Assembly: GCA_900078375.1 (NCBI GenBank)
Contig: FLQS01000021.1
Location: 1 to 64,000, forward strand
Length of the DNA stretch: 64,000 bases
Direction: 5' to 3'
From: an uncultured Mycobacterium sp.
GTDB taxonomy: Bacteria; Actinomycetota; Actinomycetes; Mycobacteriales; Mycobacteriaceae
Under the pieces are notes generated by a model. It did no database searches and was not told the origin of the DNA. It worked only from the letters and a program-made list of their open reading frames with translations. Positions 45,201-61,325 of this stretch are shown here, one piece after another (position 1 is the stretch's first letter; every line of letters begins with the position of its first letter). Position numbers and translations under genes: made by a program.

Positions 45201-46446
45201 GCCGCAGCGTAAGACGCCGGACGGCTCGAACTTTGCGCTGCAGCACTGGACCCACACCTTCGACTTCGCACTGATATCCGGCCGAGGTGATTGGCGAGAC
45301 ACTGAAATGCCCTCCCGTAGCGCGGAATTCAACCACCCGATGGTCTGCGTTGTAGCCGGCGAAGGGGTCGGTTCGCTGGCCGCCGACGGGTCACTGCTGC
45401 GCATCGAACCTGCCGGCGTGGTAAACCTCGCGGCGCTCAAGATCGGCGGCAACCCCACCGCCACCGGGAGTTCCGCCGCGGTGGACCCCGAGGACGTCAC
45501 CATCCGGCTGGTCGAAACCCGCGGAACCACAACCGAAGTCAGCATTTCCTCCGATGTGGGTGCGGTCTCGGCGGTGGTGTCGGCCGACCTGTTGGAGACT
45601 GCCCGGGGTAACTCTGCGCCGCCGCTGAAGCTGCACGGCTACCAAATCGCGACGTTGCTGGCCCGCCTTGATGTCCATGCCGTGCTCGATGCCGATGGCG
45701 CAGCCCTGGCCCCCGAGGCCGAGAACGCCCAGCCGCTGTACGCCCGGTACTGGCTGCACAATCGTGGACCAGCCCCGCTGGGCGGTCTGCCCGCTGTGGC
45801 CCATCTGCACCCCGAAGCCGTCAGCGCCGCACCAGGCGAGCGGCTGCGCCTGCGCATGACCGCTGCCAGCGACTGCAGCGACGCGACGGTGGTCGGGGAG
45901 GTGCGGCTGCGTGGCCCACGCGGCTGGACCGTCGACCCTGGCGTGCTGTCCTTCGAATTGCCCACCGGTCACCACCGCGAAGCCGAGATCGTCGTCCGCG
46001 TGCCGTCCGGCGCATCGCCGGGCGACTATCCGATTCGCGCGCAGCTCACCCTGACCGGGGACGTGCCCGCGGCATGGCGGCAACCTGTCGAAGACGTCTG
46101 CGTCGTCTCGGTCGGTACCCCTGATGAGGCCTTGGTGCGGTTGGTCACCGAGCCGTCCGAGGTGGTCGTCGCCGCCGGGGAGCGCGCCCGCCTTGCGGTC
46201 ACCGTCGGCAGTGCAGCCCACACCGACCTGGCACTGGAAGCACATCTCATCAGTCCGTGGGGGACGTGGGAGTGGATCGGGCCGGCGGCGTGCGGAGCCG
46301 TCGTCGGTGCTCGGTCGACCGTCGAGGTCGCCTTCGACATCGCTCCGCCGCCCTGGCTGAAGCCGGGACGGTGGTGGGCGCTGATCCGGGTCGGCTGCGC
46401 GGGCCGGCTGCTGTACACCCCGGCCGTGGCGGTGATGGTCCGATGA
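42259..46446 (+). CDS. Alpha-mannosidase (GH38) with C-terminal NEW3/Ig-like domains
   Basis: A very large 1395-residue enzyme for hydrolysis of alpha-mannosides. The GH38 catalytic domain has the zinc-binding HFHYDPVWW (about residues 103-112), the nucleophile Asp in WQLDVFGHDP (about 229-238) and AHHDGITGSESD (about 453). The middle is beta-sandwich; near residues 1190-1260 a NEW3-like stretch (GERLRLRMTAASD, SGASPGDYPIR) is followed by an Ig-like end domain. It resembles Rv0648. No signal peptide is seen; TTG 42259 versus TTG 42271 as start cannot be decided. The stop overlaps the next gene's ATG. Confidence 0.9.
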   Translation: MGRTLLDVRVTSAESTELFVGPPDAPLQVVRIGYSGAGGTDTARVVGDGLQSDDVALTPRDGVVEVPVRVEGAVPGQRRSARVGAEFGFEFVVAEPGWTMYMISHFHYDPVWWNTQGAYTSLWTEDPPGRARQNNGFALVAAHLEMARRDADYKFVLAEVDYLKPYFDTHPEDRADLRRFIAEGRVEVMGGTYNEPNTNLVGAETAIRNFVHGIGYQRDILGADPATAWQLDVFGHDPQFPGMAADAGLTSSSWARGPHHQWGPMADDGDPRRMQFRSEFEWIAPSGLGLLTHYMPAHYSAGWWMDSAASLEEAEQATYRLFSDLKSVALTRNVLLPVGTDYTPPNAWVTEIHRDWNARYCWPRFTCALPSEFFAAVRAESSQRGLTPSPQTRDMNPIYTGKDVSYIDTKQANRAAEDAVLGAERFAVFAALLTGAHYPEAALAKAWVQLAYGAHHDGITGSESDQVYLDLLTSWRDAWELGSGARFGALQLLSKAAAVERGSVVVWNPLAHNRTDIVTANLDAPIGPGVSVVDTADVTSPAVVSDDGHLVSWRAEDVGSLGWRSYRLVATDDPAGWQAVDGAQIVNEYHRLRVDPARGGAVDSLVELSVDRELIAVGRVGNELAVYDEYPAHPKAGEGPWHLLPTGPVTCSSAAQADSVQAFRSPVGERLVVTGHIGELLRYTQVLTLWHGIDRVDTSTTIDEFTGADRLVRLRWPCPIPGALPVSEVGDAAIGRGFGLLHDHASGEDHAIDSAEHPWTLDNPAHGWFGLSSAARIHVGTDTRAVSVAEVVVPAEGAASARELMVALVRAGVTATCSSADRPRYGHLDVDSNLPDARIALGGPDDNEFTAAVLAAAGHAYTAELHRQLSARGQARVWVPAIRPLTEVWRPDADLRGVLALPVLVVVGGLIDAVGALVEDLDDAQIDVTQDAPSGMDEFESRTVALLNRGVPGFAVEPDQTLHSSLMRSCTGWPSGVWIDPPQRKTPDGSNFALQHWTHTFDFALISGRGDWRDTEMPSRSAEFNHPMVCVVAGEGVGSLAADGSLLRIEPAGVVNLAALKIGGNPTATGSSAAVDPEDVTIRLVETRGTTTEVSISSDVGAVSAVVSADLLETARGNSAPPLKLHGYQIATLLARLDVHAVLDADGAALAPEAENAQPLYARYWLHNRGPAPLGGLPAVAHLHPEAVSAAPGERLRLRMTAASDCSDATVVGEVRLRGPRGWTVDPGVLSFELPTGHHREAEIVVRVPSGASPGDYPIRAQLTLTGDVPAAWRQPVEDVCVVSVGTPDEALVRLVTEPSEVVVAAGERARLAVTVGSAAHTDLALEAHLISPWGTWEWIGPAACGAVVGARSTVEVAFDIAPPPWLKPGRWWALIRVGCAGRLLYTPAVAVMVR

Positions 46447-47048
46447 CGATCGCGGCCACCGTCGCGGGGGTGAGCGTTCACGTCGGCGAGGTCGACGCCC
46501 GCGAGGCGGCGTTGCGGGCGGCGCCGCAAGTCGCGGCGCTGCCCCGTCCGCACACCAGCGAAGGCCGCCAGTTGCGGCGCTGGCTCACTCAGCTGGTGGT
46601 GGCCGAAAAGCTGGTGGCCCGCGAGGCTGAGACGCTCGGCGTCACCGTCACCGGGGCAACCCCGGGCGTGGACGACCTGCTACCCGATTCGACCGCACGA
46701 TTGGAGATCGGCAGCATCGCCGCGGCGGTGCTCGCCGATCCAATCGCCCGGGCGGTGTTCGCGCATGTCACCAGCGAGGTGGGCGTCGACGACAACGCCG
46801 TCGTCGACTTCCACGCCCGAAACCCCCGCCGGTTCCTTCGGTTTTCGGGTGTGGGTGGCTGGCGGGTGGCATCCGAGCCGGATTTCGCCGAGGTGCGACC
46901 GCTGATCGTTGCGCACCTGCAGGGTGCCGCACGCCGACGCCGGTTCCGGAGGTGGCTGGATGAGCGCCGAGCCGAGCTGGTGTGGCTGGCACCCGGCTAC
47001 GAGCATCCCGGCGACCCGCGCCAGCCCGACAACACCCACAAACACTGA
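46443..47048 (+). CDS. DUF7158-like protein (Rv0649 position, annotated FabD2)
   Basis: 201 residues from ATG 46443, overlapping the mannosidase stop by 4 bases. The sequence is helical and arginine-rich, with RRLRRWLTQLVVAEKLVAREAE at the start and HLQGAARRRRFRRWLDERRAEL at the end; the terminal HPGDPRQPDNTHKH is a distinctive tail. The malonyl-CoA:ACP transacylase active-site GHSxG is absent, so the fabD2 label given to the M. tuberculosis homologue (Rv0649) is doubtful. Arrangement recalls the N-terminal chaperone part of parvulin-type isomerases (inference). Confidence 0.6.
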   Translation: MTIAATVAGVSVHVGEVDAREAALRAAPQVAALPRPHTSEGRQLRRWLTQLVVAEKLVAREAETLGVTVTGATPGVDDLLPDSTARLEIGSIAAAVLADPIARAVFAHVTSEVGVDDNAVVDFHARNPRRFLRFSGVGGWRVASEPDFAEVRPLIVAHLQGAARRRRFRRWLDERRAELVWLAPGYEHPGDPRQPDNTHKH

Positions 47049-47096
47049 CATGACATCCCCGGGTCGCTTCGCTCCTGCCCGCCGAAAGGTCGTCTC

Positions 47097-47993
47097 ATGG
47101 TCGCTTTAGCTCTCGACATCGGCGGCACCAAGATCGCCGCCGGGCTCGTCGACGCCGACGGGCGGCTGCAATTCGAGACCCGCCAGCCCACCCCGCACAG
47201 CGATGATCCCGAACAGGTGTGGGCCGCCGCCGAGCGGGCGATCGCCGACGCGCTCGCCGAGGCCGGTGGGACGGTCGACGGCGTCGGGATCGCCGCACCC
47301 GGTCCCGTCCACTTGCCCGACGGCACCATCACCCCGGTCAACATTCCCGCCTGGCGCAACTTCCCCGTTCGCGAGCGGGTGGCAGCCGCCGTCCCTGGTA
47401 CATCAGTGCGGATGGCTGGCGACGGGCTGTGCATGGCGCTGGGGGAGCACTGGCGCGGTGCCGGACAAGGTGCACCCTTCCTGCTCGGCATGGTGGTCTC
47501 GACCGGCATCGGCGGCGGACTGGTTCTCGACGGCGTGCCCTATCACGGGCGAACGGGCAATGCCGGCCACGTCGGGCACGTCATCGTCGAACCCGACGGG
47601 CCGCCGTGTGCCTGCGGTGCCCGCGGCTGCGTTGAGGCAATCGCCAGCGGGCCGCACCTGGCCGCCTGGGCGCGTACGCAAGGCTGGACAGGCGCCGACG
47701 CCAAGGAACTTGCCGACGCGGCAGCGTCCGGAAATGACGTCGCGCTGCGGGCGTTTCACCGCGGAGCGCGCGCGATCGCGGCGATGATCGCGTCGGTCGG
47801 CGCCGTTTGCGACCTGGACCTTGTCGTCGTCGGCGGTGGTGTGGCCCAGGCCGGGTCGCTGTTATTCGATCCACTGCGTGCGGAGCTGCAGAACTACGCC
47901 GGCCTGGACTTTCTGTCCGGGCTGCGGGTGGTGCCCGCTGCGCTGGGCGGCGAGGCCGGGCTGGTCGGTGCGGCCGCCTTACTGCGCGACTGA
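47097..47993 (+). CDS. ROK-family sugar kinase (glucokinase-like)
   Basis: A 298-residue ROK kinase. It has the ATP loop ALDIGGTKIAAGL (residues 4-16), IAAPGPVHLPDG, VSTGIGGGLVLDG, the zinc-containing ROK motif GHVGHVIVEPDGPPCACGARGC, and VVVGGGVAQAG (about residue 245). It corresponds to Rv0650. Following the mannosidase in one run, it probably phosphorylates a released hexose such as mannose or glucose (inference). Confidence 0.86.
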   Translation: MVALALDIGGTKIAAGLVDADGRLQFETRQPTPHSDDPEQVWAAAERAIADALAEAGGTVDGVGIAAPGPVHLPDGTITPVNIPAWRNFPVRERVAAAVPGTSVRMAGDGLCMALGEHWRGAGQGAPFLLGMVVSTGIGGGLVLDGVPYHGRTGNAGHVGHVIVEPDGPPCACGARGCVEAIASGPHLAAWARTQGWTGADAKELADAAASGNDVALRAFHRGARAIAAMIASVGAVCDLDLVVVGGGVAQAGSLLFDPLRAELQNYAGLDFLSGLRVVPAALGGEAGLVGAAALLRD

Positions 47994-48042
47994 CCCAGCC
48001 CTGGCGACGCGTTTTGGCTGATCCCGGGAACGCACGCTATCC

Positions 48043-48196
48043 TTGCCCAGTTCCACCGAAGACCGTCGGTCACCGAGCAATCGGTTGAAGGTCCGGGTTA
48101 TCCCGGCGGCCCACGCAGGAGGACGAGGTAAGACCTTCGGATTAAGAGTCCGTCGTTTTCGCGCCCCGACCTGTCCTGTGTCGGGGCGTTTGTGTT
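48043..48196 (+). promoter_or_regulatory. Ribosomal protein L10 leader with attenuator hairpin
   Basis: The stretch before rplJ holds several GC-rich hairpins and ends in CGCCCCGAC (48162-48170) pairing with GTCGGGGCG (48180-48188), followed by TTTGTGTT. This is the layout of the L10 leader RNA, in which the L10(L12) complex binds the leader and represses rplJL. The 5' edge is approximate. Confidence 0.68.
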
Positions 48197-48254
48197 ACCT
48201 GGCTCTTTGCGCCCGTCGGTTGGTGGACATCCCAACCATCACGAGGAGGCAAGC

Positions 48255-48794
48255 ATGGCCAAGGCTGACAAGGCCACCGCGGTCGCCGACATCGCCGAGA
48301 GTTTCAAGGAGGCGACGGCCACCGTCGTCACCGAGTATCGCGGCTTGACGGTGGCCAATCTTGCCGAGCTGCGCAGGGCACTGGGCAAGGAAACGTCCTA
48401 CACCGTCGCCAAGAACACCCTGGTGAAGCGTGCGGCGTCCGACGCCGGTATCGAGGGGCTCGACGAGCTGTTCGCCGGACCGACCGCCATCGCGTTCATC
48501 AAGGGCGAGCCCGTCGACGCCGCCAAGGCGATCAAGAAGTTCGCCAAGGACAACAAGGCACTGGTCATCAAGGGCGGCTACATGGACGGTCGCGCGCTGA
48601 CCGTCTCCGAGGTCGAGCGGATCGCCGATCTCGAGTCGCGCGAGGTGTTGCTGTCGCGCGTCGCCGGCGCCCTGAAAGCGAAGCAGTCCCAGGCCGCGGC
48701 GCTGTTCGTGGCGCCAGCGTCCCAGGTCGCTCGCCTGGCCGCAGCTCTGCAAGAGAAGAAGGCTGCAGAGGATTCCGCAGAGTCCTCCGCTTAA
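48255..48794 (+). CDS. rplJ: 50S ribosomal protein L10
   Basis: A 179-residue stalk base protein: [22 protein letters not shown] at the N-terminal rRNA-binding end, [21 protein letters not shown], and the C-terminal helix with AALQEKKA that anchors L7/L12. ATG 48255 has GAGGAGG upstream. rplL follows after 37 bases. The leader described before it regulates both. Confidence 0.97.
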   Translation: MAKADKATAVADIAESFKEATATVVTEYRGLTVANLAELRRALGKETSYTVAKNTLVKRAASDAGIEGLDELFAGPTAIAFIKGEPVDAAKAIKKFAKDNKALVIKGGYMDGRALTVSEVERIADLESREVLLSRVAGALKAKQSQAAALFVAPASQVARLAAALQEKKAAEDSAESSA

Positions 48795-48831
48795 TCCCAA
48801 ACCACCACACAGTTAGAGATAAGGAATCACC

Positions 48832-49221
48832 ATGGCAAAGCTTTCCACCGACGAACTGATCGACGCCTTCAAGGAACTGACCCTGCTCGAGCTCTCTGAG
48901 TTCGTGAAGGTGTTCGAGGAGACCTTCGACGTCACCGCCGCCGCCCCGGTCGCCGTCGCGGCTGCCGGCCCCGCCGGCGGTGCCCCGGCCGAGGCCGCCG
49001 AGGAGCAGTCGGAATTCGACGTCATCCTCGAGGGTGCCGGCGATAAGAAGATCGGCGTCATCAAGGTCGTCCGCGAGATCGTCTCCGGCCTGGGCCTCAA
49101 GGAGGCCAAGGACCTCGTCGACGGCGCTCCCAAGCCGCTGCTCGAGAAGGTCAACAAGGAAGCTGCCGACGACGCCAAGGCCAAGCTCGAGGCCGCCGGC
49201 GCGACGGTCACCGTCAAGTAG
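48832..49221 (+). CDS. rplL: 50S ribosomal protein L7/L12
   Basis: 129 residues: N-terminal dimerisation helix ([30 protein letters not shown]), an alanine-rich hinge with [12 protein letters not shown], and a C-terminal factor-binding domain with [25 protein letters not shown]. It is the flexible stalk that recruits translation GTPases. A strong terminator is 14 bases after the stop. Confidence 0.97.
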   Translation: MAKLSTDELIDAFKELTLLELSEFVKVFEETFDVTAAAPVAVAAAGPAGGAPAEAAEEQSEFDVILEGAGDKKIGVIKVVREIVSGLGLKEAKDLVDGAPKPLLEKVNKEAADDAKAKLEAAGATVTVK

Positions 49222-49235
49222 GTCTGTCTACACAG

Positions 49236-49276
49236 AAATCCCCCGCGGGCACTCGTGCTCGCGGGGGATTTTTTTG
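49236..49276 (+). terminator. Rho-independent terminator after rplL
   Basis: A 12-bp stem (AAATCCCCCGCG at 49236-49247 with CGCGGGGGATTT at 49260-49271) with a small nested GCAC/GTGC, followed by TTTTT. One of the clearest intrinsic terminators in the window. Confidence 0.92.
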
Positions 49277-49437
49277 TCCGGCCTGGTGCAGGCAAACGAG
49301 GTGCTACCGGGGCATCGGGATCATCGATCACAGCTCAGTACACAAACTCAGTGGTGCGAATCGGCGTGCGCTACAGTGACTCAAACCACAGGCCATCGCG
49401 GCGATGGCTAACCAGCGTGGGCGCGGAAGGATCTGGC

Positions 49438-50454
49438 GTGGGTATTGGTATTCAGGTCGAGGGGTTGACGAAGTCGTTCGGTTCCCAGCGAATCTGGGAG
49501 GACGTAACCCTCGATATCCCCGCTGGTGAGGTCAGCGTGTTGCTGGGCCCGTCGGGTACCGGTAAGTCGGTGTTTTTGAAGTCGCTGATCGGTCTGCTGC
49601 GCCCGGAGCGGGGCAAGATCATCGTTGATGGCACCAACATCATCGAGTGCTCGGCCAAGGAGCTCTACGAGATCCGCACGTTGTTCGGTGTGATGTTCCA
49701 GGACGGTGCGCTGTTCGGCTCGATGAGCCTGTTCGACAACACCGCGTTCCCGCTTCGTGAGCACACGAAGAAGAAGGAATCCGAGATCCGTCAGATCGTC
49801 ATGGAGAAGCTCGAGCTGGTGGGCTTGGGTGGGGATGAGACCAAGTTCCCCGGCGAGATTTCCGGTGGTATGCGCAAGCGTGCCGGCCTGGCGCGTTCCC
49901 TGGTTCTCGACCCGAAGATCATCCTCTGCGACGAGCCCGACTCGGGTCTGGACCCGGTTCGTACCGCCTACCTGTCGCAGTTGTTGATCGACATCAACGC
50001 CCAGATCGACTGCACGATTCTGATCGTGACGCACAACATCAACATCGCCCGTACGGTGCCCGACAACATCGGCATGCTCTTCCGCAAGCATCTGGTGATG
50101 TTCGGCCCCCGTGAGGTGCTGTTGACCAGTGATGAGCCGGTGGTGCGCCAGTTCCTCAACGGCCGCCGGATCGGTCCGATCGGTATGTCGGAGGAGAAGG
50201 ACGAGTCGACGATGGCCGAGGAGCAGGCCTTGGTCGACGCCGGTCACCACGACGGTGGTGTCGAGGAGATCGTGGGTGTGCCCCCGCAGCTGACGGTCAC
50301 CCCCGGTATGCCGGTGCGCGACGCTGTGCGCCGCCGCCAGGAGCGGGTGCGCCAGATTCTGCACACCCTGCCCCCGGCTGCCCAGGAAGCCATCCGCGAC
50401 GACCTGGACGGCACCCACCGGCTGCCGTCCCACACGTTCGCCGGCGAGGACTGA
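49438..50454 (+). CDS. mkl: MCE-associated ABC transporter ATP-binding protein Mkl
   Basis: 338 residues from GTG 49438 (GGAAGG upstream); the M. tuberculosis annotation would favour GTG 49366, which gives RYSDSxH at the start, so the start is undecided. Walker A is LLGPSGTGKSV, the ABC signature SGGMRKRAGLARSLVLDP, Walker B IILCDEPDSGLDP, and THNINIAR is the H-loop. Mkl is the shared ATPase for MCE lipid importers (Mce1, Mce4). C-terminal extension VPPQLTVTPGMPVRDAVRRRQER is typical. Confidence 0.93.
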   Translation: MGIGIQVEGLTKSFGSQRIWEDVTLDIPAGEVSVLLGPSGTGKSVFLKSLIGLLRPERGKIIVDGTNIIECSAKELYEIRTLFGVMFQDGALFGSMSLFDNTAFPLREHTKKKESEIRQIVMEKLELVGLGGDETKFPGEISGGMRKRAGLARSLVLDPKIILCDEPDSGLDPVRTAYLSQLLIDINAQIDCTILIVTHNINIARTVPDNIGMLFRKHLVMFGPREVLLTSDEPVVRQFLNGRRIGPIGMSEEKDESTMAEEQALVDAGHHDGGVEEIVGVPPQLTVTPGMPVRDAVRRRQERVRQILHTLPPAAQEAIRDDLDGTHRLPSHTFAGED

Positions 50455-50477
50455 ACCTAACGCCTCAAGGTCGCAGT

Positions 50478-50524
50478 CAGCTGACACCCGTGCATCGAAA
50501 TGCGCGGGTGTCAGCTGCCTTTGG
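50478..50524 (+). terminator. Hairpin terminator after mkl
   Basis: CAGCTGACACCCG (50478-50490) pairs with CGGGTGTCAGCTG (50505-50517) with a nested GCAT/ATGC. A weak CCTTTGG follows, so it is an imperfect intrinsic terminator. Confidence 0.7.
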
Positions 50525-50623
50525 GGTTGTTCGCTGACTCATTAGTCGCTATTCGAGGAAAAGGGGGCTCAGGCAGCCCCGCACTCCGATAGCGTTTGCG
50601 CGATCGCTGAGGAGGAGGCTGGG

Positions 50624-53029
50624 GTGCTACGCGACCGGCGGATCTGGTGGGGGACGGTAGCCGTCTTCGCCGGCATCGGCGCGGCCCTGCTGACAGGTAG
50701 TGCCACGGCGGCGGCCGACACCGGCGGCAGCGCCGAACACTCGGGCACGTCCACCTCGCAATCGTCGTCGAACTCGCCGGCTGCGGCCGCGACCGCTCGA
50801 CACCGCGTCGCACCCGCCGCCGTCGTCTCGCGGATGCGCACCCCGAGACCGGCCGCCACGGCCGCGCCGACGGCAGCGACCACCCCGCAGGCCGGCGCCC
50901 GGCGCGCGGCGAACACGCCAGCCAAGGTCTTGGCGAACGTGCTGTCGGCCTTCGGCGTGGCAGCTCCTGCATCGCCGACCGGGCCGGCGACTGGCACCAG
51001 CGCGCGACCCGCCGCGGCAGCACCGGAGTCAGCCCAGTCGGTGGTCACCCCGCCGGCCACCAACGGCGTCACCGGTGTGAAGGTCGGGCATTCGACGCTG
51101 ACGATCCCGGTCAACGGAGGTTTCAACGCACCGGCCGACTGGTACTTCCCGACCCAGGCCGACGGTTCGGTACAAGCCAACGGTGTCATCTGGCTGCAGC
51201 ACGGGTTCCTCGCCGACAAAGCGTTCTACTCGGCGCTGGCCACCAAGCTGGCCAAGGACACCAACTCCATCGTGGTGGCGCCCACGCTGCCGTCGTTCCC
51301 GCAGTTGACCTGTGGCGGCTGCACCCTCTACGGCGTGCCGATGCAAAAGGCCGCCGCGACGATGTTCCTCGGCGAGCGCTCGGCGTTGACCATCAGCGCC
51401 AACCAGGCCGGGTATCAGGGCGTGCTACCGGAGGACTTCATCCTGGCCGGGCACTCCGCCGGCGGCGGGTGGTCGTCGTCGGTCGGCGGCTACTACGTCG
51501 ACGATTTGGCGCCGGGGGACGCCAACCACTTGCTCGGCGTGGTCATGTACGACGGCGTGAACATGAACGGCACGCTGCCGCAGGCGATCGCCAGCCTGGA
51601 CACCCTCGACATACCCGTGTATCAGATCGCGGCGCCGGCCCAGATGTGGAACACCTTCGGCACCACCACCGATGAGCTGCTGGCGCTGCGGCCCGACCAG
51701 TTCGACGGCGTCGTGCTGGTCAACGGCTCACACGTCGACGCGATGCTGGGCAGCAATCCGGTCATCGACTTCTTCGCTCAGCTGGTCACCAAGCGCTCGC
51801 CGCCCGGCAACACCTCCGCCGTCGACACCCTCAGCACCGGCTGGATCAATGACTTCTACGTCGGCGCCGGCCCCGATGCGCCGCAGTTCGGCATCTACGG
51901 CACCGCCGGGCAGCCGATCATCATGGGCGACGCCTCCGCGGTGGTGCTGCCCACACCGCTGGCCAGCCAGCTCGGACCGATCGAGAAGCTGATGAAGAAG
52001 TGGACCGACTTGATCATGCCGCTGATTTTCGGCGGCTCACCGCGTTCAGCCACGGTGACGACACCGGTCGCGGCCAACCCGACGGTGACGTCTCCGACCG
52101 CCAACGGGGTGACCGGGGTGAAAACCGGCAACACCACGCTGACCATCCAGGTCGGCTCCCGCACCTACAACGCCCCCGCCGACTGGTATTTCCCGACGCA
52201 GGCCGACGGCTCGGTCCAGGCCAACGGCATCATCTACCTGCAGCACGGATTCCTGGCCAACAAGTCCTTCTACACCGTGCTGGCCAGATCGCTGGCGAGT
52301 GCGACCAACAGCATCGTCGTCGCAACGACACTGCCGTCCTTCGCGCCGCTGACCTGCCCGACGTGCACGATCAATAATCCCGCGATGCAGCAGGGGGTGG
52401 CGGATCTGTTCCTCGGGGGGCGCGCCGCACTGACCGTCAGCGCCAGCAATGCGGGCTATCAGGGCACGCTGCCGGAGGATTTCACGCTCTCCGGGCATTC
52501 CGCGGGTGGGGGACTGGCCGTGGCCGCCGGCAGTGACTACGTCAACTCCTTGGCGCCCAGCGACGAGAACCACCTACTCGGCGTGGTGATGTTCGACGGC
52601 GTCTCCAACAGCGACGCCTTCGCCAGCGCACTGGACACCCTCGACGGCATTCCCGTCTATCAGATCGCCGCGCCAGCGCAACCGTGGAACGCCTTCGGGC
52701 AGACCACCACCCAGCTGATTGCCGAGCGCCCGGATCAGTTCGTCGGCGTCGAACTGGTCAACGGCTCGCACACCGACTCCGTGATCGGCTCCGACCCGTT
52801 CTTCGACTTCTTCGCCGCAATTTTCGTCAGGCCGTCCGCGCCCGGCAACGCCACCGCCGTGCACACCTTGGCCGCCGGCTGGATCAACGATTTCTACGTC
52901 GCGGCCGGGCCGGATGCCCCGCAGTACGGGCTCTACGGCCCGGCGGGGCAGCCGATCCTCATGGGCCAGACCGCCGCGATTGTCCTGCCGACTCAGCCTG
53001 CTGCCGCGGCAGCGGCCATCGCGGCCTGA
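50624..53029 (+). CDS. Secreted protein with two tandem alpha/beta-hydrolase repeats
   Basis: 801 residues from GTG 50624 with GAGGAGG upstream. A signal peptide (residues 1-33, WGTVAVFAGIGAALLTGSATAAADT) leads to a Ser/Ala/Thr/Pro-rich linker to about residue 140. Two copies of about 330 residues follow; each starts NGVTGVK, has PADWYFPTQADGSVQANG, the oxyanion LQHGF, GYQGxLPEDF and the nucleophile loop GHSAGGG, then GWINDFYV and AGPDAP. Histidine is likely in VNGSHxDxxxGS. Internal duplication gives two active sites. Similar PE/PPE-type hydrolase domains exist in mycobacteria; substrate unknown. Nothing comparable is normally expected between mkl and rpoB. Confidence 0.8.
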   Translation: MLRDRRIWWGTVAVFAGIGAALLTGSATAAADTGGSAEHSGTSTSQSSSNSPAAAATARHRVAPAAVVSRMRTPRPAATAAPTAATTPQAGARRAANTPAKVLANVLSAFGVAAPASPTGPATGTSARPAAAAPESAQSVVTPPATNGVTGVKVGHSTLTIPVNGGFNAPADWYFPTQADGSVQANGVIWLQHGFLADKAFYSALATKLAKDTNSIVVAPTLPSFPQLTCGGCTLYGVPMQKAAATMFLGERSALTISANQAGYQGVLPEDFILAGHSAGGGWSSSVGGYYVDDLAPGDANHLLGVVMYDGVNMNGTLPQAIASLDTLDIPVYQIAAPAQMWNTFGTTTDELLALRPDQFDGVVLVNGSHVDAMLGSNPVIDFFAQLVTKRSPPGNTSAVDTLSTGWINDFYVGAGPDAPQFGIYGTAGQPIIMGDASAVVLPTPLASQLGPIEKLMKKWTDLIMPLIFGGSPRSATVTTPVAANPTVTSPTANGVTGVKTGNTTLTIQVGSRTYNAPADWYFPTQADGSVQANGIIYLQHGFLANKSFYTVLARSLASATNSIVVATTLPSFAPLTCPTCTINNPAMQQGVADLFLGGRAALTVSASNAGYQGTLPEDFTLSGHSAGGGLAVAAGSDYVNSLAPSDENHLLGVVMFDGVSNSDAFASALDTLDGIPVYQIAAPAQPWNAFGQTTTQLIAERPDQFVGVELVNGSHTDSVIGSDPFFDFFAAIFVRPSAPGNATAVHTLAAGWINDFYVAAGPDAPQYGLYGPAGQPILMGQTAAIVLPTQPAAAAAAIAA

Positions 53030-53458
53030 CGAATCGGTGACATCGCGTTCCACGAACGGGATTCCGCTGCCTAAAAGCCCGATCTGTCAGTACGTTCGCC
53101 CGATCGTCAATCCCGGAGAGACGGCACAGCGATGACGCGACGGAAGGCGTTGTTGGGCACTGGGGCAATGGTGGTCGGCATTGGCGGTTGGTGGCCCGGG
53201 CCAGGGAGCTCGGCGTGTGGGGCCTGATCCTGCGGACCCGGCAATGTCCGACATCGTCGGCCGCGGCGATGCCCGGGCCTGCCGATGTGCCGGTAAGCGT
53301 TGCGGTGTGACAGGCAAAGCCGGACTCTCGCGATTTATCCACACCAAATACCGCGTCAACGCTTGACGGAAAGGCCCAAACGGTCCAGTCTGTTGACCAG
53401 CATGTGTGCATGGGTAGCCAGTTCGCCAGCCAGCGCCAGCCTGCCCGGCACCCGCTTG
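53030..53458. other. Non-coding gap before the rpoB promoter
   Basis: 429 bases after the hydrolase gene. I see a possible 31-residue frame at 53132-53227 (MTRRKALLGTGAMVV), too short and without homology to support; otherwise no hairpin terminator, tRNA or repeat. It may carry further distal rpoB promoters. Confidence 0.4.
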
Positions 53459-53487
53459 TTGAGGAATGCGCCGTTCTCCGCTATTGT
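53459..53487 (+). promoter_or_regulatory. Candidate rpoBC promoter
   Basis: TTGAGG at 53459-53464 and TATTGT at 53482-53487 are exactly 17 bases apart. The leader to the rpoB start would be about 200 bases. The downstream stretch, GGACGTTGCGCTGGCTGC, resembles the sequence around known mycobacterial rpoB start sites as I recall it. Confidence 0.55.
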
Positions 53488-53676
53488 TGGACGTTGCGCT
53501 GGCTGCATCCTGCCCACCTCAACCTGCACCTGACATCGCCGGTCCGTAAATCTGAGCCCAGCTCAGGGACCTGTTGGCGTGTCGCGTGCGTCGGGGACAG
53601 GCCCGGGCCTCGAGTAGGCCAGCCAAACCGATGCAGATATCGCGACCTCTCGGATGCCGTCCGGCTGTCGCATTAG

Positions 53677-57189
<3,513 letters not shown>

Positions 57190-57222
57190 TCGCGGCGAAG
57201 CCGCGGCGCTAATAGTTACTAA

Positions 57223-61200
<3,978 letters not shown>

Positions 61201-61212
61201 CCCTCTCTGCGC

Positions 61213-61273
61213 GAGCAGACGCAAAGGCCCCCGCACGCACGGCGTGTCGGGGGCTTTCGCGTCTTGTCGCGAG
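61213..61273 (+). terminator. Terminator after rpoC (copy 1 of a near-identical pair)
   Basis: An extended hairpin with GCCCCCG/CGGGGGC and CACGC/GCGTG stems and CTTTC on the 3' side. It is 50 of 58 positions the same as the hairpin at 62206-62261, with a compensatory C-G to T-A change in the stem. Confidence 0.9.
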
Positions 61274-61325
61274 TTATCCCCAGCGGTGAATTGGCAACTC
61301 CCGAGCAAACTTGCAGCATCGCGGT

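Noticed and set aside
53132..53227. 31-codon frame with GGAGAG upstream in the pre-rpoB gap
   Set aside because: Too short and lacking any conservation that I can recognise; could be a leader peptide but nothing supports it.
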